A stretch of 64,000 nt of DNA. Source: an uncultured Bacilli bacterium (GTDB taxonomy: Bacteria > Bacillota_I > Bacilli_A > RF39 > UBA660). A program made the translations under genes and the position numbers. The stretch spans positions 1-64,000 of the forward strand of contig CAKOJR010000001.1 in NCBI GenBank assembly GCA_934090735.1, in the 5' to 3' direction. Of the stretch, positions 7,289 to 16,413 are shown piece after piece. The notes below the pieces were generated by a model. The model worked only from the letters and a program-made list of their open reading frames with translations, was not told where the DNA came from and searched no databases. The stretch's first letter is position 1; every line of letters begins with the position of its first letter.

Positions 7289-10009
7289 ATGGATTATAAG
7301 GAAACACTTTTGATGCCTAAGACTGAGTTTCAGATGAAGGGCAATTTACCGGAGAATGAGAAGGTACAACGTGCTAAGTGGGAAGAAATGGACTTATATA
7401 ATAAGTTAAGAGAGAAGAATAAGGGAAGGGAGCCTTTTGTGTTACATGATGGGCCTCCTTATGCGAATGGTTCTATTCATATTGGTCATGCGATGAATAA
7501 GATTTTAAAGGATTTTGTTAATCGTTATGCTGCGATGAGTGGTAGGGATATGATTTATATTCCTGGATGGGATACTCATGGTCTTCCAATAGAGCAAGCA
7601 GTTACTAATAGTGGTGTTGATCGTAAGAGTATGGATAAGGCTGAATTTAGAGCTATTTGTGAAGAGTATGCTAAGAAGCAGATTGCTATGCAGATGGAAG
7701 GTTTTAAGGCTTTAAATGTTATTGCTGATTGGGATAATTATTATGCTACGTTCCAACATGAGTTAGAGGCTAGACAAATTGAAGTATTTGCTGAGATGGC
7801 TCGTAAGGGGTTAATCTTTAAGGGAATGAAACCTGTATACTGGTCACCATCTAGTGAGAGTGCTTTAGCTGAAGCTGAAATTGAGTATCATGATAGAAAG
7901 GATCCTTCTATATTTGTTGCTTTTGAAGTAGAGGAAGGTAATAGTGTTGTTGATAAGGGAGATTATTTAGTTATTTGGACTACTACTCCTTGGACACTTC
8001 CTGGTAATACTGCTATATGTGTTGGACCTAATTTAGAGTATTCTAGAGTACTTGTTAATGGTAAGAAGTATGTTGTTGCGGCTGACCTTCTTGATTCACT
8101 TAAGGGTGAGTTTGGATGGGAAAATGTAGAAGTTATTAACAATTTTTATGGTACTGATTTAGAGTATGTTAAGTATAAACATCCATTTATGGATAGAATT
8201 AGTCCAGTTGTGTTAGGTGATCACGTAACACTTGATGCAGGTTCTGGTCTTGTTCATACAGCACCTAGTTATGGTGAAGATGACTTTAATGTTGGTAAGA
8301 AGTATAATCTAGAGATGGTGTTTGGTGTTGATGATAATGGATGCTTAAATGCTGAGTCTGGTGAAAGATTTAAGGGATTATTCTTTGAGGATGCTAATAA
8401 AGAGGTCGTTAAGTATTTAGATGAGTTAGGTGTATTATTAAAGCTTAAGTTTATTACACACTCTTATCCACATGATTGGCGTACTAAGAAACCTATTATA
8501 TTTAGAGCAACTGCTCAGTGGTTCTGTAGTATTGATAAGATTAAAGATGATATCTTAAATGAGATTGATAATAATATTAACTGGCTTCCTGAGTGGGGTA
8601 AAGTTAGACTTCATAATATGATTGAAGGAAGAGGAGACTGGTGTATTTCTCGTCAAAGAGTTTGGGGAGTACCACTACCTATTTTCTATAATGAAGATGG
8701 TTCTGCTATTTTAGATTATGATGTTATGATGCATGTTGCAGAGTTATTTAGAGAGCATGGTTCTAATTATTGGTTTATGAAGGATGCTAAGGATTTACTT
8801 CCTGAAGGTTATACTAATCCAGCTAGTCCAAATGGTAAGTTTACTAAAGAGATGGATATCATGGATGTATGGTTTGATTCAGGCTCTACTCATACTGGTG
8901 TATTATTAGGCAGAAATTTACCATATCCAGCTGATGTTTATTTAGAGGGTTGTGATCAATATCGTGGATGGTTTAATTCATCATTAATTACTGGTGTAGC
9001 AGTTCATGGTAAGAGTCCTTATAAGACTTGTATAAGTCATGGATTTACTTTAGATGCTAAGGGTAATAAGATGAGTAAGAGTCTTGGTAATGGTATTGAT
9101 CCACTTAAAGAGATTAGTATTAGAGGTGCTGATGTATTACGTTTATGGGTAGCTTCTACTGATTATACTGAGGATGTAAGAATTGGTGATGAGATTCTTA
9201 AACAAGTTCAAGAGAGTTATCGTAAGATTAGAAATACTGCTAAGTTTATTTTAGGTAATTTAAATGATTTTGATCCTAATAAAGATGTGGTTAGTTTTGA
9301 TGAGATGAAAGAGTATGATAAGTACATGATGAGTGAACTTAATAAGTATGTTAAGAATGTTAGAGGTGCTTATGATAGATATTCTTATCAAGAGGTTTAT
9401 AAGTATACTAATAATTTTATAAGTTTCACTTTATCTAATTTCTATTTAGATTTTACTAAGGATATTTTGTATATTGAGAAGAAGGATTCTTTAGTAAGAA
9501 GAAGTGTACAGACTGTGTTATATAATATTATTACTAAGTTAGATGTTCTTCTTGCACCAATCTTACCTTATACTACTGAAGAGATTTATCGTTATATTCC
9601 TGGAGAAAAGAAAGAAAGTGTTCATTTATTAGATATGCCTGAAGTTATGGATGTAAAAGTAGATGATGAGTTATGGAGTAATTTCTTTAAGGTTAAGGAT
9701 GATGTTTATAAGGCATTAGAGACTGCTCGTAATGAGAAAGTTATTGGTTCTGGATTAGAAGCTAATGTATACTTGAATTTACCTGATACATTTAATAATG
9801 TTAAAGAAGTTTTAGGTGATGTTATTCATCAGTTATTAATTGTTTCTAAAGTAGTATTTACTAGTGAAGAATTACCTAAGTATGATAATGTATCTGTTAA
9901 GATTGAAAGAAGCATTGGTGAGAAGTGTAATAGATGCTGGAATTATGTTGATGAATTAGAGGACGGCATTTGTCATAGATGCGCTAGTATATTAAATGAT
10001 AATGAGTAA
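7289..10009 (+). CDS. ileS: Isoleucyl-tRNA synthetase
   Basis: A class I aminoacyl-tRNA synthetase that charges tRNA-Ile. The ATG at 7289 has an AGGAAGGGAG Shine-Dalgarno; the upstream in-frame ATG at 7256 lies within the T-box terminator and is rejected. This gives 906 aa, the normal size. HIGH is HIGH at residues 64-67 after PYANGS, and KMSKS is at about 594-598 (NKMSKSLGN). The editing domain includes WTTTPWTLPGNTAI, and the C-terminal zinc site is CNRCWNY...CHRC. It is transcribed from the T-box leader as a single gene. Confidence 0.97.
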   Translation: MDYKETLLMPKTEFQMKGNLPENEKVQRAKWEEMDLYNKLREKNKGREPFVLHDGPPYANGSIHIGHAMNKILKDFVNRYAAMSGRDMIYIPGWDTHGLPIEQAVTNSGVDRKSMDKAEFRAICEEYAKKQIAMQMEGFKALNVIADWDNYYATFQHELEARQIEVFAEMARKGLIFKGMKPVYWSPSSESALAEAEIEYHDRKDPSIFVAFEVEEGNSVVDKGDYLVIWTTTPWTLPGNTAICVGPNLEYSRVLVNGKKYVVAADLLDSLKGEFGWENVEVINNFYGTDLEYVKYKHPFMDRISPVVLGDHVTLDAGSGLVHTAPSYGEDDFNVGKKYNLEMVFGVDDNGCLNAESGERFKGLFFEDANKEVVKYLDELGVLLKLKFITHSYPHDWRTKKPIIFRATAQWFCSIDKIKDDILNEIDNNINWLPEWGKVRLHNMIEGRGDWCISRQRVWGVPLPIFYNEDGSAILDYDVMMHVAELFREHGSNYWFMKDAKDLLPEGYTNPASPNGKFTKEMDIMDVWFDSGSTHTGVLLGRNLPYPADVYLEGCDQYRGWFNSSLITGVAVHGKSPYKTCISHGFTLDAKGNKMSKSLGNGIDPLKEISIRGADVLRLWVASTDYTEDVRIGDEILKQVQESYRKIRNTAKFILGNLNDFDPNKDVVSFDEMKEYDKYMMSELNKYVKNVRGAYDRYSYQEVYKYTNNFISFTLSNFYLDFTKDILYIEKKDSLVRRSVQTVLYNIITKLDVLLAPILPYTTEEIYRYIPGEKKESVHLLDMPEVMDVKVDDELWSNFFKVKDDVYKALETARNEKVIGSGLEANVYLNLPDTFNNVKEVLGDVIHQLLIVSKVVFTSEELPKYDNVSVKIERSIGEKCNRCWNYVDELEDGICHRCASILNDNE

Positions 10010-10022
10010 TCGTTAGATAAAT

Positions 10023-10060
10023 AAAAAAGCTTACAATATTTGGTTATTGTAGGCTTTTTT
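10023..10060. terminator. Bidirectional terminator between ileS and the 10044 gene
   Basis: AAAAAAGC and GCTTTTTT flank an ACAATA/TATTGT stem. An A-tract on one side and a T-tract on the other let it serve ileS and the convergent minus-strand gene, whose last codons it overlaps. Confidence 0.85.
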
Positions 10061-11927
10061 GATTGTCTTTATTCATTTCTTTGAAGTCTATTATAGATTC
10101 ATTAATTGTTCTTCTTATTAACTCTCTAATTTGTTCATCTTCTTCATGTTCTTTTAGATATTCTTCGTCTTTTGTAAATGTTTCTTCTAAGTCTTCTAAT
10201 AGAACTTGTCTTTCCATTTTATCAGTTAGTAATAGGCCACTTCTTAACATGCTTGTAAGTAGGGATATTTCATATGGATATTCTTCTAAGTCAGCGTCAT
10301 AGTAGTCAAGTAAGGCATCAATTGCTAGGTTAGCAGTATCTATTCCTAAAGTAACTGTTAATTCTTCTTTTTCTTCTTCTAATAAATCATTTTTCATTGC
10401 TATTGATTTGGTTAAGTTTTTAGGGAATGTTCCTTTATTTTGAAAGAATTCTTCTTCTATTCCAGGGCTTGCATATAGAAGGTAATATTTTTGTTTAATA
10501 CTTTCTTTTGTATCTTCTTCTTCAATGAAAGAGATTGTTCTTTTGCTGATTTCATCACTTATGCGTTTTTCAAAGTCTCTTAGTGATGATATTTTTTTAT
10601 GATATGAAGGAACTATTTCTTTAACGTCTTTATCTAAATTATGTTCATATGCTTCGTCATTTTCAAATAAGATATTTTTTATTAATTGAAGAGCTCGGTA
10701 GGCAGTTACGACTGTTTCGTTTTCACCATAAACTAGAATAAGCTCTACTGGAGATTTTAATTCATCGTTTATTGTTTCAATTAAATATTCGATAATATTG
10801 GGAATAATTTCAGGATACATTCTAAAGTAGTTAAGTAGAGTTTTTTCTTCATCGTTGTAAAGAGCAAGTAGATCAGTTAAATTTTTAGTAAATAAACTAT
10901 CTTTTAAATCTTTGATTTCTAGACTTGCTAGACCGCGATAAGCATTAAGAATTTGGCTTTCTAATTCAAGTAAGTCTTTAAGCATTTTGATATCAGTGTC
11001 ATTTAAACCATAGGCAGACATTCTTAAAGATTCTAAATCATCATCTTTTGATAGTTCCTTTTTTGTCTGGGAGTTATTTTTGATGATTTCAAATAGTTTT
11101 TCTTTAACGTTTTCACTTTCACCCAAGCTTTCAATATATTCTTTAATATCTTTAATTGCTTCTTTGGATTGATATGATAATGCAGCTTTAAAGTATGTAT
11201 ATAAAATATCGTCTTCATCAATGATTAAGGCATCTAGTGCTTCATCAATTTTTTCACCTATGTGACGATCTAGAAAAATTTCTTTTTGAGTTCTTGTTAC
11301 CATTGTATTAAATGAAACATCGGTATTTTGTTTTTTAGGTATTGGTTCAAATGAAGACTGCACTAGAATATTTTCAATGTATGGTGTAATAAATGATAAG
11401 TTATATTTAGCTTTTATGTTTCCTTCATCATCTAATAGAGTGTATAATGTTTTAGCAAATGATTCATCTATTAATGGAATCTCTTTAAATAAATAAGCTT
11501 CAATAGTACTTTCTTCGTCACCAGGGAATTTTATTTGTTTAACAAGTTTTTTGTTTATTAGATAACTAAATAATGATTTATCACTTGTGATAGCATTTTC
11601 TAGAGTTGTTAAGATTCTTCTTGTGATAAGTGTGTCTCTTGATGGAGTGAGAAGTGCTTCTAAAGGTGTACATTTACTTGCAAATGATTTTGCTAGTTCT
11701 GTATATGTACTTAAAGCTGCTGTAGGGTTAGCAGTAAAATAGTTATATTCTTCTTGTTCTTCTTTTATAAGTGCTTCAATAAATACAGATAAATTCTTTT
11801 TTCTTCTATCGTAATCTGGGTGTTTGTCTTTAGTTTCTTCTAGAATAATTAGGCTTTGATAATATTCATATATTTTCATATCAAGCTCAATTATTTTATT
11901 TATTTTTCTTTTAATAAAGTTATTCAT
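10044..11927 (-). CDS. Large helical protein of unknown function
   Basis: This 627 aa protein is not recognised. It has no signal peptide or membrane segment. Composition is dominated by Glu, Asp, Lys, Leu and Ile, with predicted long amphipathic helices throughout and no obvious catalytic motif or cysteine cluster. A short repeated theme of LLALYNDEEKTLLNYF / EEYNYF type (helix followed by aromatic-rich end) recurs in the N-terminal and middle parts, which could reflect helical repeats. It is monocistronic, convergent with ileS and divergent from the ABC exporter. Its start has a clear AGAAGGGAT-type Shine-Dalgarno. Confidence 0.8.
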   Translation of the reverse strand: MNNFIKRKINKIIELDMKIYEYYQSLIILEETKDKHPDYDRRKKNLSVFIEALIKEEQEEYNYFTANPTAALSTYTELAKSFASKCTPLEALLTPSRDTLITRRILTTLENAITSDKSLFSYLINKKLVKQIKFPGDEESTIEAYLFKEIPLIDESFAKTLYTLLDDEGNIKAKYNLSFITPYIENILVQSSFEPIPKKQNTDVSFNTMVTRTQKEIFLDRHIGEKIDEALDALIIDEDDILYTYFKAALSYQSKEAIKDIKEYIESLGESENVKEKLFEIIKNNSQTKKELSKDDDLESLRMSAYGLNDTDIKMLKDLLELESQILNAYRGLASLEIKDLKDSLFTKNLTDLLALYNDEEKTLLNYFRMYPEIIPNIIEYLIETINDELKSPVELILVYGENETVVTAYRALQLIKNILFENDEAYEHNLDKDVKEIVPSYHKKISSLRDFEKRISDEISKRTISFIEEEDTKESIKQKYYLLYASPGIEEEFFQNKGTFPKNLTKSIAMKNDLLEEEKEELTVTLGIDTANLAIDALLDYYDADLEEYPYEISLLTSMLRSGLLLTDKMERQVLLEDLEETFTKDEEYLKEHEEDEQIRELIRRTINESIIDFKEMNKDNQKSLQ

Positions 11928-12078
11928 AATAATCCCTTCTTTTTGCTATTTATAATAGCACAAAATCATGTAATATTAAATCTTTTTTTTGTTTTAAATT
12001 TATTTCTTGATATAAAGTTTTATATAATTTATAATTTAGATGTAATGATTGTTGTTTTGGAATTAAAGAGGTATGTGT

Positions 12079-13806
12079 ATGAAAGAATTTGTAAAGAATA
12101 TTAAGAAGTTAAAGAAATATTGTAAAGGACAAAATGGAAGAATTTTTTTACTTATTCTTTTTAGTTTAATAATGGTAGCTTTAAATGTCGTAATGCCATT
12201 AATTAGTGCAAGAATTATCGTGTTACTTACTGAAAATAATTATTTAAGAATAATTTATATGGCTATTGTTATTTTAGTGATTAATTCATCTCATAGTTTG
12301 GCAGAATATTTTACTCATAGGATTAAATTAAAGTTATTTAGGGATATTTTAAATGAGTTGGTTATTGATTTAAGTAGTAATATTTTAAGAATTGAAAATC
12401 AATGTTTAGATAGTCATGGAAGTGGGGTATTTATTCAGAGATTAACCGGGGATGCTGAAAGATTATCTGAGGTTATAGACACAACAATTTTAAAAATATC
12501 AAATATTTTAAGATATTTAGGAATTATTATAGCTATATTTGTTGTTAATAAGTTGGTTTTTATTTATGTTATTTTAATGTTAGTAATTTTGTTTGTACTT
12601 GAACACTATAGAACTTTAAAGAAAAAAGAGAATGATAAAATATATCGCGTTTCTAGGGAGCGTACTTCTAGTTTTATGATTGAACTTGTTAGAGGTGCTA
12701 GAGATATAAAGATGCTTAATAGTGAGAATGATTTTACTAATGAGTTAGATAGTAAGATTAAAGATACTAATAATTTGGCATTTAAGATGAAGAAAATTAA
12801 TTGGAATTATAGATTACTTATTTTTTTCATTATGGACTTAAGTGAGTTCTTTTCAATTTGTTTATTGATTTTACTTATGAGTAAGAATATGATTGATTAT
12901 GCAGTAGCGTTAGTTTTATATAATTATTGTAATAATGTTAATGGTGCTATATATGTTGTTGGTGACTTAGTTGAATATATAAGAGATTTTAATTTATCTT
13001 GTGATAGAGTATTTGCTATTATAAGTAGTAAAGAGTTTAAAAAAGAAAAATTTGGTAAAACTAAATTAAAAAGTATTAATGGAGATTTTGAATTTAAAAA
13101 TGTAAGCTTTAGTTATGGAAAAGTGAAAGTGCTTAAAGATTTATCTTTTAAAGTTAAAGCTAATGAAACCGTGGCTTTTGTTGGTAAGAGTGGAGCAGGT
13201 AAAACAACTATATTTAATTTATTATGTAAAATGTATGATGCTGATAAAGGAAAGATTATGATTGATGGGGTTGATATAAAGAAACTTGATAAGGATAGTA
13301 TTAGAGGAAATATTACTGTTATAAGTCAGTCACCTTATATTTTTAATGTAAGTATTAAAGATAATTTAAAACTAGTTAAAAGAGATATGACAGATGAGGA
13401 GATGTTTGATGCTTGTAAAATGGCTTGCTTAGATGACTTTATTAATTCATTACCTGATAAGTATAATACTGTTGTTGGTGAGGGCGGTATTAATTTATCT
13501 GGTGGTCAGAAGCAAAGACTTGCAATTGCTAGAGCTTTAGTTCAAAAAACAGAGATTATTCTTTTTGATGAAGCGACAAGTGCACTTGATAATGAAACTC
13601 AAGAAAAGATTCAAAAAGCCATTAATAATATGAAAAATGAATATACAATCTTAATTATTGCTCATAGGCTTTCAACAATAGTTGGTGCTGATAGAATTTT
13701 ATTTTTAAATGATGGTAAGATAGAGTGCGAGGGCTCTCATGAATATTTATTAAAGAATTGTTTAGATTATAAAAAATTGTATGAGGCTGAAATTACAAAG
13801 AATTAA
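12079..13806 (+). CDS. ABC exporter, fused permease and ATPase
   Basis: About 575 aa in half-transporter architecture. An N-terminal six-helix membrane domain spans residues 1-310. The nucleotide-binding domain has Walker A VGKSGAGKTT near 370, signature LSGGQKQRLAIARAL near 470, Walker B ILFDEATSALD near 495 and an H-loop AHRLSTI. This is the MsbA/LmrA-like type I exporter family and presumably acts as a homodimer. Substrate unknown. Start chosen at the ATG 12079, 7 bp after AGAGG; the ATG at 12073 is too close to it. It is a single-gene unit with its own terminator. Confidence 0.92.
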   Translation: MKEFVKNIKKLKKYCKGQNGRIFLLILFSLIMVALNVVMPLISARIIVLLTENNYLRIIYMAIVILVINSSHSLAEYFTHRIKLKLFRDILNELVIDLSSNILRIENQCLDSHGSGVFIQRLTGDAERLSEVIDTTILKISNILRYLGIIIAIFVVNKLVFIYVILMLVILFVLEHYRTLKKKENDKIYRVSRERTSSFMIELVRGARDIKMLNSENDFTNELDSKIKDTNNLAFKMKKINWNYRLLIFFIMDLSEFFSICLLILLMSKNMIDYAVALVLYNYCNNVNGAIYVVGDLVEYIRDFNLSCDRVFAIISSKEFKKEKFGKTKLKSINGDFEFKNVSFSYGKVKVLKDLSFKVKANETVAFVGKSGAGKTTIFNLLCKMYDADKGKIMIDGVDIKKLDKDSIRGNITVISQSPYIFNVSIKDNLKLVKRDMTDEEMFDACKMACLDDFINSLPDKYNTVVGEGGINLSGGQKQRLAIARALVQKTEIILFDEATSALDNETQEKIQKAINNMKNEYTILIIAHRLSTIVGADRILFLNDGKIECEGSHEYLLKNCLDYKKLYEAEITKN

Positions 13807-13827
13807 GAGGTAGACCTCTTTTTTTTA
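13805..13827 (+). terminator. Rho-independent terminator of the ABC exporter
   Basis: AAGAGG/CCTCTT stem with a TAGA loop followed by a run of eight T. Confidence 0.85.
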
Positions 13828-13834
13828 TTTTTCT

Positions 13835-13860
13835 AAAAAAACACATCTATAAAGATGTGC
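13835..13860 (-). terminator. Rho-independent terminator of rpsD
   Basis: On the minus strand the CACATCT/AGATGTG stem is followed by seven T (A-run 13835-13841 on the plus strand). Confidence 0.85.
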
Positions 13861-13870
13861 TTAATGTTTA

Positions 13871-14473
13871 CTATCTGTTGTAGTATTCAACAATTAGTGA
13901 TTCATTGATATCAGCGTTTAGTTCACTTCTTTCTGGAAGTCTTAAGTAAGTTCCAGTCATTTTCTTATCGTCAAATTCAACATATGCAGGACGATTTAAA
14001 GTGTTTTCTAAAGCTTGTTTCATTGCTGGATGGTTAAGTGACTTTTCTTTAACAGAAATAGTACTACCAACTTTAACATTGTATGATGGGATGTCTACAC
14101 ATTCTCCATTAACAAGAATATGTCCATGGTTAACAAGTTGTCTTGCACCACGTCTAGTATTAGCTAGACCCATACGATATACAACGTTATCTAAACGACT
14201 TTCTAAAAGTTTTAGGAAGTTTTCACCAGCGATACCTTTCATTTTAGAAGCTCTTTCGAAAGTATGAGCAAATTGTTTTTCAGTTAAACCATACATAAAT
14301 CTAACTTTTTGTTTTTCTTCTAACTGAATACCATATTCACTAAGTTTTCTTCTTCTGCTTGTTCCATGAATTCCAGGAGCATAAGGACGTTTAGCTAGTT
14401 CTTTACCATTTTCTAGGCATGAGAAACCTAACTTACGTGATTTCTTATAAGCTGGACCAGTATATCTTGACAT
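13871..14473 (-). CDS. rpsD: Small ribosomal subunit protein uS4
   Basis: The 200 aa protein has an N-terminal YTGPAYKKSRKLGFS and a central S4 RNA-binding domain (ESRLDNVVYRMGLANTRRGARQLVNHGHILVNG). It is a primary 16S rRNA binder in 30S assembly. There are no zinc-binding cysteines in the N-terminal region, so it is the C-minus form. It is a single-gene unit, as in Bacillus, with a strong promoter and a long structured leader suggesting S4 autoregulation. The Shine-Dalgarno is AAAGGAGAAAT on the minus strand. Confidence 0.97.
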   Translation of the reverse strand: MSRYTGPAYKKSRKLGFSCLENGKELAKRPYAPGIHGTSRRRKLSEYGIQLEEKQKVRFMYGLTEKQFAHTFERASKMKGIAGENFLKLLESRLDNVVYRMGLANTRRGARQLVNHGHILVNGECVDIPSYNVKVGSTISVKEKSLNHPAMKQALENTLNRPAYVEFDDKKMTGTYLRLPERSELNADINESLIVEYYNR

Positions 14474-14615
14474 AATATTTCTCCTTTCTTTCGTTTAAAG
14501 GAATTCTTATCTTCTAAGTAGGGTGTTTATTATTTTTTTCACTTAAGGCAGTTAAGTTACTAAAGTTCTTGCAAATAAACACGTTATAAGTTAATAAGAA
14601 CCTGCCTAAATACGC
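14474..14615 (-). promoter_or_regulatory. Structured rpsD leader (candidate S4 autoregulatory RNA)
   Basis: The ~140-nt untranslated leader contains two stacked helices, AGGCAG/CTGCCT and GTTCTT/AAGAAC (14546-14551 with 14602-14607, and 14565-14570 with 14596-14601). Together they form one long hairpin. Firmicutes rpsD leaders are known S4-binding feedback elements. Homology to that class is inferred from position and structure, not from alignment. Confidence 0.55.
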
Positions 14616-14621
14616 AAGAGT

Positions 14622-14650
14622 ATTATATATTAAATGTATGCAAATGTCAA
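14622..14650 (-). promoter_or_regulatory. Promoter of rpsD
   Basis: On the minus strand TTGACA (14645-14650), a 17-bp spacer and TATAAT (14622-14627). The -35 box overlaps the 3' end of the upstream Lgt-like gene. Confidence 0.85.
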
Positions 14651-15363
14651 TTAGTTATTCTTTGATTTTCTTTAAGATAGATAAATAAACCAGCAATAAT
14701 AAATGGTATACTTACGATTTGATTTATTGTAAGTATCTTGCTTGTGTGATTCATTCTTAAATAGTCTAAAAGAAATTTGGCAAGGGCGCATAGAAATAGG
14801 GAAATTCCTATAATATTTTTATTTTCTTTTTTCTTTTTAGATATGTATAAGTATATTAGTATAAATATTATTGATTCAGTTATTTGAACAGGGAATAAGC
14901 TAATATTATTTGGTGCACTTAAAGAGTATTTATAAGTAATACTTAATGGACCATTATATTTTATTCCATAACAGCAACCGGCTAGAAAACAGCCAATTTT
15001 GCTTATTCCATACATTAAAGGGATAGCTGGTAATATATTATTAATTAATTCTTTGAAGTTTTTCTTATATTGTTTAGCAAAAATTATTAAAAGTATTATT
15101 ATACTGATTGCAGCACCATATGATGATAAACCAATTTTATTAAAGTCTATATTATCTTTATACTTGTTAAAGTTTGTAAGTAGAGTAAAGTATTTTGCTC
15201 CAAATAAGGTTCCTAGAAGAATATATAAAATCAAGCCATAATTTTCTTCTTTTTTGTAATTTAGTGTTTTAATATTTTTATAGATTATGTATAAGCCAGA
15301 TAATATACCAATAACTACGAATAGTCCATAAAGAGGTATTTTTGTATTTATCATGTTAGCCAA
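14647..15363 (-). CDS. Prolipoprotein diacylglyceryl transferase-like membrane protein (Lgt family)
   Basis: 238 aa with about seven membrane segments. The Lgt core is recognisable: GTLFGAKYF, GLSSYGAAIS, then GISKIGCFLAGCCYGIKYNGPLSI and the FPVQITESI segment near residues 165-175. Lgt transfers a diacylglyceryl group from phosphatidylglycerol to lipobox cysteines. The GRIGC motif here reads SKIGC and the length is below a typical Lgt (~260-280 aa). It may therefore be a divergent Lgt or a relative with another acceptor. It overlaps the upstream zinc-ribbon gene by 8 bp, so the three minus-strand genes form one operon. Confidence 0.7.
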   Translation of the reverse strand: MANMINTKIPLYGLFVVIGILSGLYIIYKNIKTLNYKKEENYGLILYILLGTLFGAKYFTLLTNFNKYKDNIDFNKIGLSSYGAAISIIILLIIFAKQYKKNFKELINNILPAIPLMYGISKIGCFLAGCCYGIKYNGPLSITYKYSLSAPNNISLFPVQITESIIFILIYLYISKKKKENKNIIGISLFLCALAKFLLDYLRMNHTSKILTINQIVSIPFIIAGLFIYLKENQRITN

Positions 15364-15775
15364 AATTCTTTCCTAATGATGAGCAAGCGACAACTATAAA
15401 GATAATTGCTAATATTTTTAATATTAAAGAGATAATAAATATGATGAATAGAACTTTTATTGTTTTATTTGTAGTTGTTATTTTGGCATAAATTAATAGT
15501 ATTTTTGAACATAAGGAAAAAGGGTAACTTAACATAGTTAGAATGTATAGAGGTTTAAATATAAGCCCAATGTTTTTGGTAATAATTGATAGAACGTATA
15601 AGATAATTATCGTTAGAATGTATTTTTCTTCTTTAGCAGTTTGTTCTGGTGTTGTTTCTGTTTTTGGTGCTTCAGTGATTCTTGTTTCAAATACTTCGGT
15701 TTTACAATTTGGGCATTCTTTAATATTATTTTCTAATTTTATTCCACAGTTTCGGCAGTAGTTATTCATTTTCAT
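15356..15775 (-). CDS. Zinc-ribbon membrane protein
   Basis: 139 aa. An N-terminal zinc ribbon (CRNCGIKL...CPNCKTEVF, residues 6-29) is followed by a Thr/Glu-rich linker and about three hydrophobic segments (residues 50-135). No enzymatic motif is seen. It sits between a second zinc-ribbon protein and the Lgt-like gene and overlaps both. This suggests a coupled membrane-envelope operon, but its function is unknown. Confidence 0.75.
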   Translation of the reverse strand: MKMNNYCRNCGIKLENNIKECPNCKTEVFETRITEAPKTETTPEQTAKEEKYILTIIILYVLSIITKNIGLIFKPLYILTMLSYPFSLCSKILLIYAKITTTNKTIKVLFIIFIISLILKILAIIFIVVACSSLGKNFG

Positions 15776-16301
15776 TCCTTTCTAGTTCGGGATTATCTTT
15801 TCCGTAAATGTTTTTACCTCTGACAACGTAAGTTTCATTATTTTTCTTTACAACTGTTAAGATAAATTCTTCGGTATCATTAGTTATTTTAAAATAATAC
15901 GAAGTACATTCTGATTCATCTAAATATTCGTATTGTTTGCACACTCCACCATCACAACCGAATACTGGATCAAAATAGCAATCACCATAAGTTATACATT
16001 TACCTGATTCTTTATATTTCACTTTGTTATTTTGGTTTGGATAGTGCTCTTGTAAATACGGAATAATATATTCCTTTTTTAGGTTATTTATATAAATTTC
16101 TTTTTTTATTAATGGAATAAGAATGCTTATAGTAATGATAATTGCAAGTATTATTAATATAGTTAATATAATTTTTCTTTTTTTCTTTTTTTCTGGTGAT
16201 ACGTATCCATCTGGTAATTTTATTATTGGAGTAGCACAATTTTGACAGAAGAATTCGTTATTAGTTAATTTTTTACCACAATTGGTACAATAATTATTCA
16301 T
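15762..16301 (-). CDS. Zinc-ribbon, single-pass membrane protein
   Basis: 179 aa. The N-terminal zinc ribbon CTNCGKKL...CQNCATPI is followed by a basic KKKKRK cluster, one membrane helix (residues about 44-66) and an extracytoplasmic C-terminal domain with five cysteines (CITYGDC, CDGGVC, ESEC). That domain could be disulfide bonded. It is the first gene of the three-gene minus-strand operon. Function unknown. Confidence 0.78.
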   Translation of the reverse strand: MNNYCTNCGKKLTNNEFFCQNCATPIIKLPDGYVSPEKKKKRKIILTILIILAIIITISILIPLIKKEIYINNLKKEYIIPYLQEHYPNQNNKVKYKESGKCITYGDCYFDPVFGCDGGVCKQYEYLDESECTSYYFKITNDTEEFILTVVKKNNETYVVRGKNIYGKDNPELERNENE

Positions 16302-16413
16302 GGTAACACTTCCTTATGATAATTTTACTATGGATGATTATTATTTGCAATTATGAGTTAAATAATTGAAATGGTATTTGTTGTGTGTTAAAATTAATTT
16401 ATGATAGTTAGGG

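Noticed and set aside
10063..10302. Plus-strand open frame inside the 10044 gene
   Set aside because: Complement of coding sequence, with Ser-rich low-complexity translation typical of antisense shadows.
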